This document shows positions 8,595 to 17,169 of a DNA stretch of 64,000 bases, in pieces. Positions within the stretch are counted from its first letter, which is position 1. Every line of letters starts with the position of its first letter. The translations under genes were made by a program, and so were the position numbers. The notes beneath the pieces are model-generated. The model did no database searches, was not told where the DNA came from, and saw nothing but the letters and a program-made list of their open reading frames with translations. The stretch is from COMBO-56-21 sp963705355 (GTDB lineage Archaea > Thermoplasmatota > Thermoplasmata > UBA10834), in contig OY970070.1 of assembly GCA_963705355.1 (NCBI GenBank), positions 992,001 to 1,056,000 on the forward strand, given 5' to 3'.

Positions 8595-9752
8595 ATGAAG
8601 TACCGCGAATTCGGCAGGCTCGGCTGGAAGGTCTCAGCGCTTGGCTTCGGTTGCATGCGCCTGCCGACGGTTGACGGGAAGCCCATGAGCGAGAAAGTCG
8701 ATGAGGGCAAATCGATGAGGATGATCCGTCACGCGATCGACCAGGGGGTCAACTACATCGACACAGCCTATCCATATCACAACGGGAAAAGCGAGATCGT
8801 CCTTGGGAAGATCCTGAGAGATGGCTACAGAGCGAGGGTCAGACTGGCCACGAAGTCGCCGATGTGGCTGATCAAGAGATCGAAGGATTTCGACACTTAC
8901 CTCGACGAACAGCTCGAAAGAATGAAAACCGACTACATCGACTTCTATCTCTTCCATGGCCTGAACAAACAGAGATGGAATGACGTTGTTCTCAAGCACA
9001 AGCTGTTGGAGAGGGCGGAGTCCGCCATCCGGGACGGCAGGATCAGGTACCTCGGCTTCTCGTTCCACGACAACTACGACACCTTCAAGCAGATAATCGA
9101 CGGCTACGACGGATGGGATTTCTGCCAGATCCAGTACAACTACATGGACACCGAGAACCAGGCGGGAACCAAGGGGCTGAAGTACGCGGCCTCGAAGGGA
9201 CTGGCCGTCGTCGTGATGGAGCCTCTCTTGGGGGGGAGGCTGGCAAATCCGCCGAAGCAAGTCAAGCAGATACTCAAAGGACTCGGAAAGAGAAGTTCGC
9301 CTGCTGACCTGGCCCTGCAATGGATTTGGGACCAAAGAGAGGTTTCCGTCGTCCTAAGCGGGATGAGCACGATGCGCCAGGTGACCGGGAACATCAGATC
9401 AGCAGACGCCTCGGGCATCGGCTCACTGGGGCGAGAGAGACTGAAGGTCATCGAGCGCGCCAAGGCGAACTACAGGCAGAATATCCCAATTCCCTGCACG
9501 AAATGCGGTTATTGCATGCCTTGTCCGAACGGCGTCAACATACCGAGGAATTTCGAAATCTTCAACGACGGGTTCATACACGAAGACGTGGGGACCGCGC
9601 GCAATACCTATGCTAGATTCATCGCAAAGTCAGAGCGGGCCAGCGTATGCGCCCAGTGCGGAGAATGTGAAGAGAAGTGTCCCCAGAAGATACTGATAAG
9701 CGAAATGATGCCGAAGGTTCACTCGGTGCTTGGCAAGGGCGAACCATACTAG
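8595..9752 (+). CDS. Aldo/keto reductase with C-terminal 4Fe-4S ferredoxin domain
   Basis: A 385-residue two-domain oxidoreductase. The N-terminal TIM barrel has the aldo/keto reductase catalytic residues: Asp and Tyr in YIDTAYPYH, Lys in LATKSPMW, and His in YLFHGLNK. After about residue 290 come two cysteine clusters, CTKCGYCMPC-PNGV and CAQCGECEEKCP, which should hold iron-sulphur clusters. Families of this architecture are thought to pass electrons between NAD(P)H or ferredoxin and carbonyl substrates; the substrate here is unknown. A degenerate copy of its 5' end and upstream region lies at 3868-4034. Confidence 0.9.
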   Translation: MKYREFGRLGWKVSALGFGCMRLPTVDGKPMSEKVDEGKSMRMIRHAIDQGVNYIDTAYPYHNGKSEIVLGKILRDGYRARVRLATKSPMWLIKRSKDFDTYLDEQLERMKTDYIDFYLFHGLNKQRWNDVVLKHKLLERAESAIRDGRIRYLGFSFHDNYDTFKQIIDGYDGWDFCQIQYNYMDTENQAGTKGLKYAASKGLAVVVMEPLLGGRLANPPKQVKQILKGLGKRSSPADLALQWIWDQREVSVVLSGMSTMRQVTGNIRSADASGIGSLGRERLKVIERAKANYRQNIPIPCTKCGYCMPCPNGVNIPRNFEIFNDGFIHEDVGTARNTYARFIAKSERASVCAQCGECEEKCPQKILISEMMPKVHSVLGKGEPY

Positions 9753-9909
9753 TGAAGAGCAGAGATCAACGAGAACGCTTCGTTGAAGAAGCCGAGGTTT
9801 TTTGTGAGATCTCAATGTGGCTTCTCTGCGCGCGCAATCTTCGACACCTCGGACCGACCCAAGGCAATGGTTTTTCTTTTCTCACCTCGTACAGGACCAA
9901 GATAGTACC

Positions 9910-10605
9910 ATGGACGATTCTCCGGATCAGCATGGCATTTCCTTTCGAGAATACGACCCGCAGGACATGCGGGCGTGCGCCAGATTGGCAGAGGAGGCTT
10001 GGCCTGCAGCGCCAGAGCTCGTTCCCGAGGATGAAGGGTCGTGGGGCATGGAGGGTTACATTGAATCCTCTTTGCTGTGGTCCAATTGGAGAGACGTCGC
10101 GTACGATTCGAACGGCGTGATCGGCTTCCTCTTCGGCAGGATCGACAAGCACGAAGGCGGAGTGGCGTTGGTCAAGTCGACGTTTGGGGAGTTTTCGATG
10201 ATCGGGAGGTTCCTTTTTGGAAAGAACGAAAAGCCTCGGGGAATGCTTGGCCTCTTTTGGAATCTCCTCCTGACCGAGATGAAGCTAATGGTGAAGATGC
10301 CGAGATCGGACGCAGAAATAGAGCTATTCATCGTGGATTCCCAGCGCAGAGGGAGAGGGATCGGGAGAATGCTCGTCGACAGGTTCGTCAAGGCCGCGAA
10401 GGAATCTGGCTCGTCGCTGGTGACGGTGTACACCGACGACAAGACCAGCGATTGGCAGTTCTATGAGAAGTACGGGTTCAGAAGGGTGGGGACCTTCTAC
10501 GACAATCTCACGTCCTTCTTCGCCAACGTTCACTCAAACGGGATCATATTCGTTCTTGACCTCGAAACCGCGCCAGAACCGGCCGATCCTGGGAAAAGCC
10601 AATAG
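9910..10605 (+). CDS. GNAT family N-acetyltransferase
   Basis: About 231 residues if translation starts at ATG 9910; the frame is open upstream but that part looks non-coding. The acetyl-CoA loop is QRRGRGIGRMLVDRFV (R/Q-x-x-G-x-G/A type), preceded by the beta strand IELFIVD and followed by TVYTDDKTSDWQFYEKYGFR, the usual GNAT strand 5 and helix 4. An insertion between strands 3 and 4 (about residues 95-140) is hydrophobic and basic. The acceptor is unknown. A small membrane protein gene begins about 23 bases downstream and may be cotranscribed. Confidence 0.8.
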   Translation: MDDSPDQHGISFREYDPQDMRACARLAEEAWPAAPELVPEDEGSWGMEGYIESSLLWSNWRDVAYDSNGVIGFLFGRIDKHEGGVALVKSTFGEFSMIGRFLFGKNEKPRGMLGLFWNLLLTEMKLMVKMPRSDAEIELFIVDSQRRGRGIGRMLVDRFVKAAKESGSSLVTVYTDDKTSDWQFYEKYGFRRVGTFYDNLTSFFANVHSNGIIFVLDLETAPEPADPGKSQ

Positions 10606-10628
10606 GGAAGGAACAACAATCACAGGAA

Positions 10629-10985
10629 TTGAAGGGCGTGTCGAGTTCAGGGGCCAGCGTTCGGTCGAAAAAGACCAGAGCAGATTTCCTGATAGGAAGA
10701 GCAGAGGCAGTGAACTCTCTAAGGGAACTGCTGGCGTACATCACTGAGAAGCCGCTGGTGGCGATAGCCGCGCTGTGGATAGTCTGCTTCCCGCTTCTCT
10801 ATTTCGCATTGTACGGTGACCTCGTTCAATCTGCCAAGACCATGGCGGAGATGACCGTCACTTTCGTGATATTCCTGATGGCCTTCATGGTCACTTTGCT
10901 CTCAATATCCTATCTCATCGCACTTGTCCTTGAGATACGCAGGCGGAGAAGAGATCGGACGATCCCTGCTTGGAAAAGGCAATGA
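10629..10985 (+). CDS. Small membrane protein, two transmembrane segments
   Basis: 118 residues with no recognised family. A basic N-terminus (SKKTRADFL) is followed by two hydrophobic helices, PLVAIAALWIVCFPLLYFAL and VTFVIFLMAFMVTLLSISYL, and a strongly basic tail (EIRRRRRDRTIPAWKRQ), which suggests both ends are cytoplasmic. The start is TTG at 10629 or GTG at 10638. It probably shares a transcript with the GNAT gene upstream. Function unknown. Confidence 0.55.
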   Translation: MKGVSSSGASVRSKKTRADFLIGRAEAVNSLRELLAYITEKPLVAIAALWIVCFPLLYFALYGDLVQSAKTMAEMTVTFVIFLMAFMVTLLSISYLIALVLEIRRRRRDRTIPAWKRQ

Positions 10986-11287
10986 ACATGGCCTTTGGGC
11001 TGGACTCGTCAGCCCACAGGAGGACCTGGCTGAGATACGTGTTAGGGCTGGAAGGAAACAAGATCAAGGAGAGGTGCGTCGACAGTGGGGAGCGGTATTG
11101 GCAGAGCTCAAATCGTCGGATCAAGGCATCGAGGTACCAAACGCACAACACATTCCCCACGTGATCCATTGCCAGACAACCGGTTTCTTGATTCTGGGGT
11201 GGCATGCATGACTACTAGTAGTCAGACCTTTTAGACTCGACTGCGCCGAGCGCAATCGGTGCTGGCGCAAAAAAGGAGAAAATCGTA
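10986..11287 (+). other. Intergenic stretch without a supported gene
   Basis: About 300 bases between a small membrane protein gene and a small zinc-ribbon gene. Short open frames exist on both strands, but they lack any family signature, ribosome-binding site or protein-like composition. An AT-rich patch (gaccttttagact) near 11226 could be part of a promoter for the zinc-ribbon gene. Nothing else seen. Confidence 0.4.
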
Positions 11288-11473
11288 ATGAGTTACGGCA
11301 CGTATGGAGGCGGCAGCCGTAGATATGACTCAGGCCCCCGGGAGATGCACAAGATAAAGTGCGCCGACTGCGGTACTGATTCAGAGGTTCCCTTCAAGCC
11401 AACGGAGGGAAGACCAGTCTACTGCCAGACCTGCTTCCAGAAGCACAGACCCCCACGAAGAGACACGTTCTGA
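11288..11473 (+). CDS. Small CxxC-x17-CxxC zinc-ribbon protein
   Basis: 61 residues. The core is a pair of CxxC knuckles, CADC and CQTC, separated by exactly 17 residues, the spacing that defines the CxxC-x17-CxxC family of very small proteins. These probably bind one zinc ion. The N-terminus is Gly/Tyr/Arg-rich (YGTYGGGSRRYDSG) and the C-terminus is basic (KHRPPRRDTF), which suggests RNA or nucleoprotein contact, though this is inference. An aaaaaggag ribosome-binding site precedes the ATG. It appears to be a single-gene unit. Confidence 0.75.
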   Translation: MSYGTYGGGSRRYDSGPREMHKIKCADCGTDSEVPFKPTEGRPVYCQTCFQKHRPPRRDTF

Positions 11474-11540
11474 TCGTTCAGTTCATTTTCATGAATTAAT
11501 CGTTCAATTCGTTCGAACTCGCAAACCCTTTGATCGTTCT
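11472..11540 (+). repeat. Short repeats of ATCGTTC downstream of the zinc-ribbon gene
   Basis: Three copies of (T)GATCGTTC or AATCGTTC occur at about 11472, 11498 and 11532, with further TTCGTTCGAA and ttcattttcatgaa palindromic pieces between them. They sit just after the zinc-ribbon stop codon. They could be a regulatory or terminator structure or simple sequence drift. The observation is solid; the meaning is unknown. Confidence 0.4.
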
Positions 11541-11637
11541 TTTGATTTCTTGTTGCCTAGATGCAGTCATTGGCGATGAAAGGAGACTCTGTTACCAATG
11601 ACGTTTGCCAGCTTGTGCACCGCACATTCTACAGAGC

Positions 11638-11961
11638 CTACCGGTATCTAGAAAACTTCTCGAGCAGATCGCATATCTCGTCCGTTGCCGCCTTCGGGCA
11701 CATCCCAGTCCTCTCCTGATCGCGCACGAAGGTCCTTGCGGAGTCAATGGACATCCGGGAGCCCTTTGCTATCACGGTGGCAACCAATGACGATGCAGTA
11801 GCCTCGTCGATTTGGTAGTGGCTCAGTATCTCTCTGATCCCGTACCTGAAAGTGGAAATCCTGCCGAGATTCAGCATGGGTGTCCTCTCGCTCTCACTTG
11901 GACGGTGAATCCTCGGCTCGTTACTCCTGCGCCCTCTGTATCTCCCGCTGCTCCTGGCCAA
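11638..11961 (-). CDS. Small conserved-looking helical protein
   Basis: 107 residues from a TTG start at 11961; ATG at 11877 would give a 79-residue core that looks more protein-like (MLNLGRISTFRYGIREILSH at its N-terminus). The C-terminal half is predicted helical and ends TDEICDLLEKFSRYR. The N-terminal 28 residues are Arg/Ser-rich and may not be translated. I do not recognise the family. It stands alone, convergent with the zinc-ribbon gene and divergent from pirin. Confidence 0.5.
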   Translation of the reverse strand: MARSSGRYRGRRSNEPRIHRPSESERTPMLNLGRISTFRYGIREILSHYQIDEATASSLVATVIAKGSRMSIDSARTFVRDQERTGMCPKAATDEICDLLEKFSRYR

Positions 11962-12173
11962 AACATCTCTCCGGACTGGTACACATAACGCAACTTGCTA
12001 CTTAATGCTTGACTGGATACGCGGCGAAAGCGAGCCACTTCCGTGTGCTCACTTCGAATGTGGGCGCCTTCCTGGCTTCATTTTGGTTCTAGCTCGCATG
12101 ACGAAATTGACCAGGCCGCATTACGGCGTCTTGAGGTAGAAGCCTCAAATACCGACTAGACCGATGCGTTGTC

Positions 12174-13037
12174 ATGAAGGAACCGAGACCGGTCCAAAGA
12201 ATCACGAGCAGCGTGCCTACGCTTGAGGGGGCGGGCGTTCGTCTGAAAAGGGCATTCGGGAACTATGAGGTCCCGACGCTGGACCCGTTCCTGCTTCTGG
12301 ACGACTTCCACTCGAGCGACCCTCGGGACTACATCGCGGGATTTCCCTGGCACCCTCACAGGGGCATCGAGACTGTCACGTATGTTGTCAGAGGTGCGAT
12401 TGAGCATGGCGACAGCATGGGCAACGGGGGCACGATCGGCTCCGGCGATGTCCAGTGGATGACCGCTGGGAGCGGGATAATCCATCAGGAGATGCCACGG
12501 TCCTACACTGGCATGATGCAGGGGTTCCAGCTGTGGGTGAACCTGCCAGCATCGAAGAAGATGATGCCCCCAAGATACAGGGGCATCACGGAGAAGCTGA
12601 TACCCACATCGACCCCCACTAAGGGAGTCGGAATCAAGGTCATCGCTGGAAAGGCTGCTCGTGCAGAGGGGCCTGTGAGGGACCTCGTGGTCGAGACCGA
12701 GTACATAGATGTCGATATGAAGCCACATGCCGAGCTTGAGCACCCGATAGTCAAGGGGAACAAGGCCTTCGCCTATGTGTTTGAAGGACAGGGATTCTTC
12801 GATCCCGACAACCGCTATCCAGTCGTGGCAGAAAACCTGGTCATCTTTGGCGACGGCGACCACATCATCTCGAGGGCTAGCAAGGGCGGCATGAGGTTCC
12901 TCCTTGTCTCCGGCAAACCAATAGGCGAACCTGTGGCATGGCGGGGACCGATAGTGATGAACACGGAGAAGGAATTGGACCGCGCCTTCGAGGAGTACTG
13001 GGGCGGGAAGTTCATAAAGCCCGCGACCGTGAAGTGA
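12174..13037 (+). CDS. Pirin family protein
   Basis: A 287-residue bicupin of the pirin family. The metal-binding cupin motif is visible as HPHRGIETVTY (two His) followed by MTAGSGIIHQEMP (His and Glu), with the pirin-typical GFQLWVNLPASKKM next. The C-terminal cupin contains AYVFEGQG and VIFGDGD. Pirins bind iron; some have quercetin dioxygenase activity and others act as redox-sensitive regulators, and the sequence does not decide which. An AT-rich element (cctcaaatacc) lies about 30 bases before the ATG, consistent with a short-leader transcript. Confidence 0.9.
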   Translation: MKEPRPVQRITSSVPTLEGAGVRLKRAFGNYEVPTLDPFLLLDDFHSSDPRDYIAGFPWHPHRGIETVTYVVRGAIEHGDSMGNGGTIGSGDVQWMTAGSGIIHQEMPRSYTGMMQGFQLWVNLPASKKMMPPRYRGITEKLIPTSTPTKGVGIKVIAGKAARAEGPVRDLVVETEYIDVDMKPHAELEHPIVKGNKAFAYVFEGQGFFDPDNRYPVVAENLVIFGDGDHIISRASKGGMRFLLVSGKPIGEPVAWRGPIVMNTEKELDRAFEEYWGGKFIKPATVK

Positions 13038-13192
13038 CCGCGCGCTGCTCGCAGCGAATTGTATTAGACGCCAAGCCGCGTTGACTAGATTTCCCTCTCT
13101 GACTTCTGTTGCATGTGTGAGAGGGAGGTCGAGCGCAGCAAGGAGGTACTGAGCACCGCCCTCCTACAGAACTAGGAGAACACGAGGTGGAG

Positions 13193-14431
13193 TCAGACCA
13201 CAATCAACCCATTCGGACTCTCGCCTAGAATCCGCGCCTTTTGATCTCGGAACACGACTGTGTTGATCAGAAGGGAGGCGCCTGCTGCCTTCGGCAAATA
13301 GAAGTTGCTCTCATAGTTTACAACCATGCCCGGCCTGAAGCGCAGGCCTTCGATGGCCAGGCCCTCGTCGTACACGAAGGAGCCGACCCAATCAGGAGGA
13401 AAGGCTATCCCAAGTTCATACCCCCCGAACCACATTCGGTCATCGTAGATTCCTGCGCGCTCGTAGTAGGCTTTCATCGTCCTCACCAGGTCGGAAACCA
13501 AGAGGTTGGGCTTGACTGTCTGTGACAAGATCTCGAACGATCCAGCAGACAGTTCGACGACCTTTTCTACCTCGGGAAGAGGCTTGCCTATCGAGAAGGT
13601 TCTGGCATGATTGGAGTGGTAGCGGTTGTAAACCCCGCAAACGTCTATGTTGACGATGTCGCCCCTTCTGATCACGCGGCGAGAAGCAAGAGCATGGCTC
13701 CTTGCGCATCTCTCGCCAGATATCACCGGGATAGGTATGCCAGGATTCTCGCCCCCAGCCTCGCTCATCGCCCGAATGACTTCGCCGTAGACCTGCAACT
13801 CCGTCATCCCTGGCATCATCGTCTCGAGCGCCGCGCTGAGGCCGATATCTGCAATCCTAGACGCCCTCTCAACGTACTCTAATTCCTTCGCGGATTTGAC
13901 GGACCTCAGGTTCCTTACGATGTCGGAGCCATCGACTACGACGCAGCCCTCCCTTTCGAGCGTCTTCTCGAACGCTTCGCTCACGACGCGATTGGGCCTG
14001 TAGCTCCACAGCTCGAGCCCGACCGTTCCAGGGACCCATCCCTCTCTCTTGAGCTCGCCAACTATCCACTCGACCCACGGCCCGAGGTCGTCGTGGGGGA
14101 ATATGCGGATGTCAGAGCTGGCGGTCTCACATCTGATCATCAGCTCCTCATCGGCGCTGTCGAACAGGATGAAATGCGGCTCATCAACGCACACCGCGAT
14201 GCCACTCGCGGGAACCCAGGGCTTCGGGCTCTGCGCCTGATACCACTCTGCCCTATACCCGCTCACATAATAGAGACTCTCAGGGGAAGACAGGTACAGA
14301 AGGTCGATTCCCGAACGAGACATCGATCCCTGGATCTTCTTCAGTCTGGACTTGTACTCAGCTCTCGAGAACGGGAGTTCGGTCGCTCTGCATGATTTGA
14401 CAAGAATCTCTCTGGCGGTAGCCTTTCTCAT
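13193..14431 (-). CDS. M24-fold peptidase or creatinase-like hydrolase
   Basis: 412 residues from ATG 14431; the open frame upstream of that codon overlaps the divergent gene and is unlikely to be coding. An N-terminal creatinase domain (LLYLSSPESLYYVSGYRAEW) is followed by the pita-bread domain. The first metal-ligand Asp is present (VNIDVCG), but the second is Asn (HSNHARTF instead of the usual SDxTRTF), the GYELGIAFPPDW segment lacks the usual His, and the last Glu is not seen. It therefore resembles creatinase or ectoine-hydrolase-type members more than standard Xaa-Pro dipeptidases. It faces an M20 gene across a 91-base gap. Confidence 0.8.
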   Translation of the reverse strand: MRKATAREILVKSCRATELPFSRAEYKSRLKKIQGSMSRSGIDLLYLSSPESLYYVSGYRAEWYQAQSPKPWVPASGIAVCVDEPHFILFDSADEELMIRCETASSDIRIFPHDDLGPWVEWIVGELKREGWVPGTVGLELWSYRPNRVVSEAFEKTLEREGCVVVDGSDIVRNLRSVKSAKELEYVERASRIADIGLSAALETMMPGMTELQVYGEVIRAMSEAGGENPGIPIPVISGERCARSHALASRRVIRRGDIVNIDVCGVYNRYHSNHARTFSIGKPLPEVEKVVELSAGSFEILSQTVKPNLLVSDLVRTMKAYYERAGIYDDRMWFGGYELGIAFPPDWVGSFVYDEGLAIEGLRFRPGMVVNYESNFYLPKAAGASLLINTVVFRDQKARILGESPNGLIVV

Positions 14432-14522
14432 GCTCTTCGCATTTTGGATGATGTCTGGCTTATTTGAAGGCTCCGAGACTGTTGCATTGACTTTTTGACC
14501 TAGCTCGCCTTTCCCCCGCCTC

Positions 14523-15731
14523 ATGAACAGGCGCGAGGAGCTGTTGAGCTGCGCGAAAGAGATGATAGACGAGAAGGAGATCCTACAACTGTCGCGTGAG
14601 CTCATAAGAATCCCCAGCATCACGACCCATGAAGAGCGAATCTCCAAGTTTATCTACCAGAAACTGACCAAGTGGGGGCTGTCCCCTCGGCTGGTCCCCG
14701 TCAAAGGATACGGTCCGAACGTGATTGCCGAGATCGGAGCCCCCAGACGTCCGTCAATAATCCTCAACGGCCATGTCGATACTGTCGAGGTCATGAAAGG
14801 CTGGAAGCACGACCCGTTCGGAGCGAAAATGGAGAACGGAATGCTCTATGGCCTCGGCTCGCTGGACATGAAGAGCGGCATCGCGGCGATGATGATCGCC
14901 TTCAGGTCCATTGCGGATGCCATGACCTCCGAGTCGTCAAGAATCGTTTTTCAGGCTGTTTCAGGTGAAGAAGACACGAGCGCTGGCACAAGGGCCATGA
15001 TCTCAAGGGGCGGGTTCAGAAACGCCAAGGCCGTCGTGGTGGGCGAGGGGTTCGGCGGACTGCGAGCGATCACGAACGGCAGCAGGGGAGGCTCGTACTT
15101 CGACATTGAGGTAATGGGAAGAGCCGCGCACGGCTCCAAACCGGAGGACGGAATCAATGCGGTTTCCGATGCGGCCAAGATAGTTTGCGCCCTGGACAAG
15201 ATGAGTATGAGGTCCGCGCGTGGTCTGGTTGCGGACGACTTCCTGCCGCTGAAGGAGAGCCAGACAGTGCTCAAGATCTCCGGAGGCTCGAAGACACTCA
15301 CCGTTCCCGAAAAATGCTTTCTTAAAGTGATCAGGTGTACAGTCCCCGGGAAAGGGAATGTCGAAGCGGAACTCAGACGGACTATCAGGAGCCTCAAGCT
15401 AGAAAGCAAGATCACAATGAAGCTCGAGACCACCCCTGGAGACTTCTTCCAACCATACATTACACCTCCGAATACGGACCTTGTCAGAGTCGCCGCCAGG
15501 AACATAAAAGCTCTCACCGGAAGGAAGCCGCAGCTCGTGGTCGGGCGCTCGGAGGCGGATGACAACACCATCGCACAAGATATTGGCGTTCCCGTCATCT
15601 GCTTCGGACCGGGAGAGTCAGGCGAACTCGCAAAGTACCACCAGCCAGAAGAGGCTGTGAGCATTCCGCAGCTCGTGCTCGCCTCGAGAGCCTATTTCAT
15701 GACGGCCCTCGAGATGGCTCGGCGCGATTGA
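14523..15731 (+). CDS. M20 family metallopeptidase / amidohydrolase (ArgE/DapE/ACY1-like)
   Basis: 402 residues. Zinc ligands of the M20 fold are readable: His and Asp in LNGHVDTVEV, the bridging Asp in GLGSLDMKSG, catalytic and metal Glu in VSGEEDTSAG, an acidic residue in VVGEGFGG, and the last His in AKYHQPEEAVSI. The dimerisation domain lies in between (GRAAHGSKPEDGINAV). Such enzymes remove acyl groups or cleave small peptides; the substrate is not readable. ATG 14523 is chosen. It is divergently transcribed from the M24-fold gene and may share a regulatory region with it. Confidence 0.88.
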   Translation: MNRREELLSCAKEMIDEKEILQLSRELIRIPSITTHEERISKFIYQKLTKWGLSPRLVPVKGYGPNVIAEIGAPRRPSIILNGHVDTVEVMKGWKHDPFGAKMENGMLYGLGSLDMKSGIAAMMIAFRSIADAMTSESSRIVFQAVSGEEDTSAGTRAMISRGGFRNAKAVVVGEGFGGLRAITNGSRGGSYFDIEVMGRAAHGSKPEDGINAVSDAAKIVCALDKMSMRSARGLVADDFLPLKESQTVLKISGGSKTLTVPEKCFLKVIRCTVPGKGNVEAELRRTIRSLKLESKITMKLETTPGDFFQPYITPPNTDLVRVAARNIKALTGRKPQLVVGRSEADDNTIAQDIGVPVICFGPGESGELAKYHQPEEAVSIPQLVLASRAYFMTALEMARRD

Positions 15732-15880
15732 CCATTCCTAGGGAATCTAGGGAAATACCTTATGAATGCAATCGCGATTCGGGAAAGTGACGGAGCAGCC
15801 GACCAATCGGCACGACTCCCGGCTTGGGCACAGGACTTGAGGACCGACAAATCGGAGGATCACTCGGAGCGCAGGGAATC

Positions 15881-16522
15881 ATGCAGGAATCCGTGAACAT
15901 CGACGCCGTAAAGAGGAAGTTGAAGTTCGACTACATGAAGATAAGGAATGAGCCGGCCTCGAAAACAGCGGATGTCTTTTCGTCGCTCCTGGCCAACTTC
16001 CAGAGACCGCAGATTGTTGTCCATGACTTGATACAGGAGGCGGCGAACCTCATCCAGAAACAGTTCAGGTTGAGATGGACCATGGTCGGTCTGAGAAGCC
16101 AGTCTGACGGGCTCTATAGATACGAAGTCCAGATCGGCATGCGCGCGGAGGCCTGGGCCAGTCAGAAGTCGAGGGTGTACAAGGAATCGGCCTTCGACAT
16201 AAGAGGGGCATACAGGGCCTCGGAAATAAGCAAGCTGTCCAGATTCTATGCAGAGGAGGAGAATCCGCTCTTCAAGGAGGACGAGCAGGTTGTCAATCGG
16301 CCCGTGCTGTTGAGAGCGAAGCGAAAAGCTGAGGATGAAGCGCTCGAAGCGGACTTCATCAACTCACTGATCCTCGGCCCCGGGGACGATCTGCTGGGCT
16401 GGATAGAGTACGGGGGCACCGTCGCAGGGAAGCTCCCTGAGCCGATGACCATCAGGAACGTCGAGGTCATAGCAGCGATACTCGGAGCCGCGATTACCAC
16501 GCAGTCTCGCCGCCTGCAGTGA
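15881..16522 (+). CDS. GAF-like sensor domain protein
   Basis: 213 residues from ATG 15881 (TTG at 15824 is possible). One domain, with DLIQEAANLIQKQF as the first long helix, WTMVGLRSQSDGLYRYEVQI as central strands, and a C-terminal NVEVIAAILGAAITTQ helix. The helix-strand layout resembles a GAF domain, and no output domain is attached. A paralogue with an added zinc ribbon lies at 21927, sharing the QEAANLI, SDGLYRYE, NEISK and LLGWIE blocks. Ligand unknown. It is followed 45 bases later by a GNAT gene. The GAF assignment is inference from pattern. Confidence 0.6.
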   Translation: MQESVNIDAVKRKLKFDYMKIRNEPASKTADVFSSLLANFQRPQIVVHDLIQEAANLIQKQFRLRWTMVGLRSQSDGLYRYEVQIGMRAEAWASQKSRVYKESAFDIRGAYRASEISKLSRFYAEEENPLFKEDEQVVNRPVLLRAKRKAEDEALEADFINSLILGPGDDLLGWIEYGGTVAGKLPEPMTIRNVEVIAAILGAAITTQSRRLQ

Positions 16523-16567
16523 TAGGCGCAGCTCCGGAAGGCCGATGGAGGAGCGGACCTATTATCC

Positions 16568-17071
16568 ATGGTTGGCAAGCTAACAGTCAGAAGATACAGG
16601 AAATCCGACAGGGAGAGCTGCCGCTGCCTCTGGAGGGAGCTCACCGAATGGCATCGCCAGATATACGAGGATTCCACGATCGGCGGGCCGAATCCGGAGA
16701 ATTGGTTCGACGAACATCTGAAGAAGGTCGGAACGAGAAACATCTGGGTCGCCGTCCTTGACAGAAGGGTCATCGGGCTCCTAGGGATGATTTTTGAAAG
16801 GACGGAGGCGGAGATGGAACCAGTGATCGTCGACCCCTCCTACCGTGGGAAAGGTGTGGGGGGCGCCCTCGTGAAAACGGCCATCCGGGAGGCCGGGCTG
16901 CTCGACGTGAAGTACCTCAGTGTCAGACCAGTTGCACGAAACGCAGAGGCCATCAGGTTCTTCAAGGAGATGGGTTTCGAGAACATCGGCCGTGTGGAAC
17001 TCTTCATGGACTTCTCAGGCAAGAAGTGGAGAAAAGGGATTGAGCTTCACGATGTCCCCTTCAAGTATTGA
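16568..17071 (+). CDS. GNAT family N-acetyltransferase
   Basis: 167 residues, a single GNAT domain. PVIVDPSYRGKGVGGALVKT carries the R-x-x-G-x-G/A acetyl-CoA loop, preceded by IGLLGMIFE strands, and NAEAIRFFKEMGFENIGRVE closes the fold. The substrate is unknown. It begins 45 bases after the GAF-like gene on the same strand and may be in one operon with it. Confidence 0.87.
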   Translation: MVGKLTVRRYRKSDRESCRCLWRELTEWHRQIYEDSTIGGPNPENWFDEHLKKVGTRNIWVAVLDRRVIGLLGMIFERTEAEMEPVIVDPSYRGKGVGGALVKTAIREAGLLDVKYLSVRPVARNAEAIRFFKEMGFENIGRVELFMDFSGKKWRKGIELHDVPFKY

Positions 17072-17169
17072 TCAGGTGCGATTGCGGCCGCCAGTTCGCT
17101 CCAGAGAAGTCCGCCTTCCGACATTCCGAATCGGAACGGCAACTCAAGAATGACTGCAGACTGCACTGT

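Noticed and set aside
10970..11164. A 64-codon frame after the small membrane protein
   Set aside because: Basic, no ribosome-binding site, no recognisable fold; overlaps the end of the membrane protein gene.
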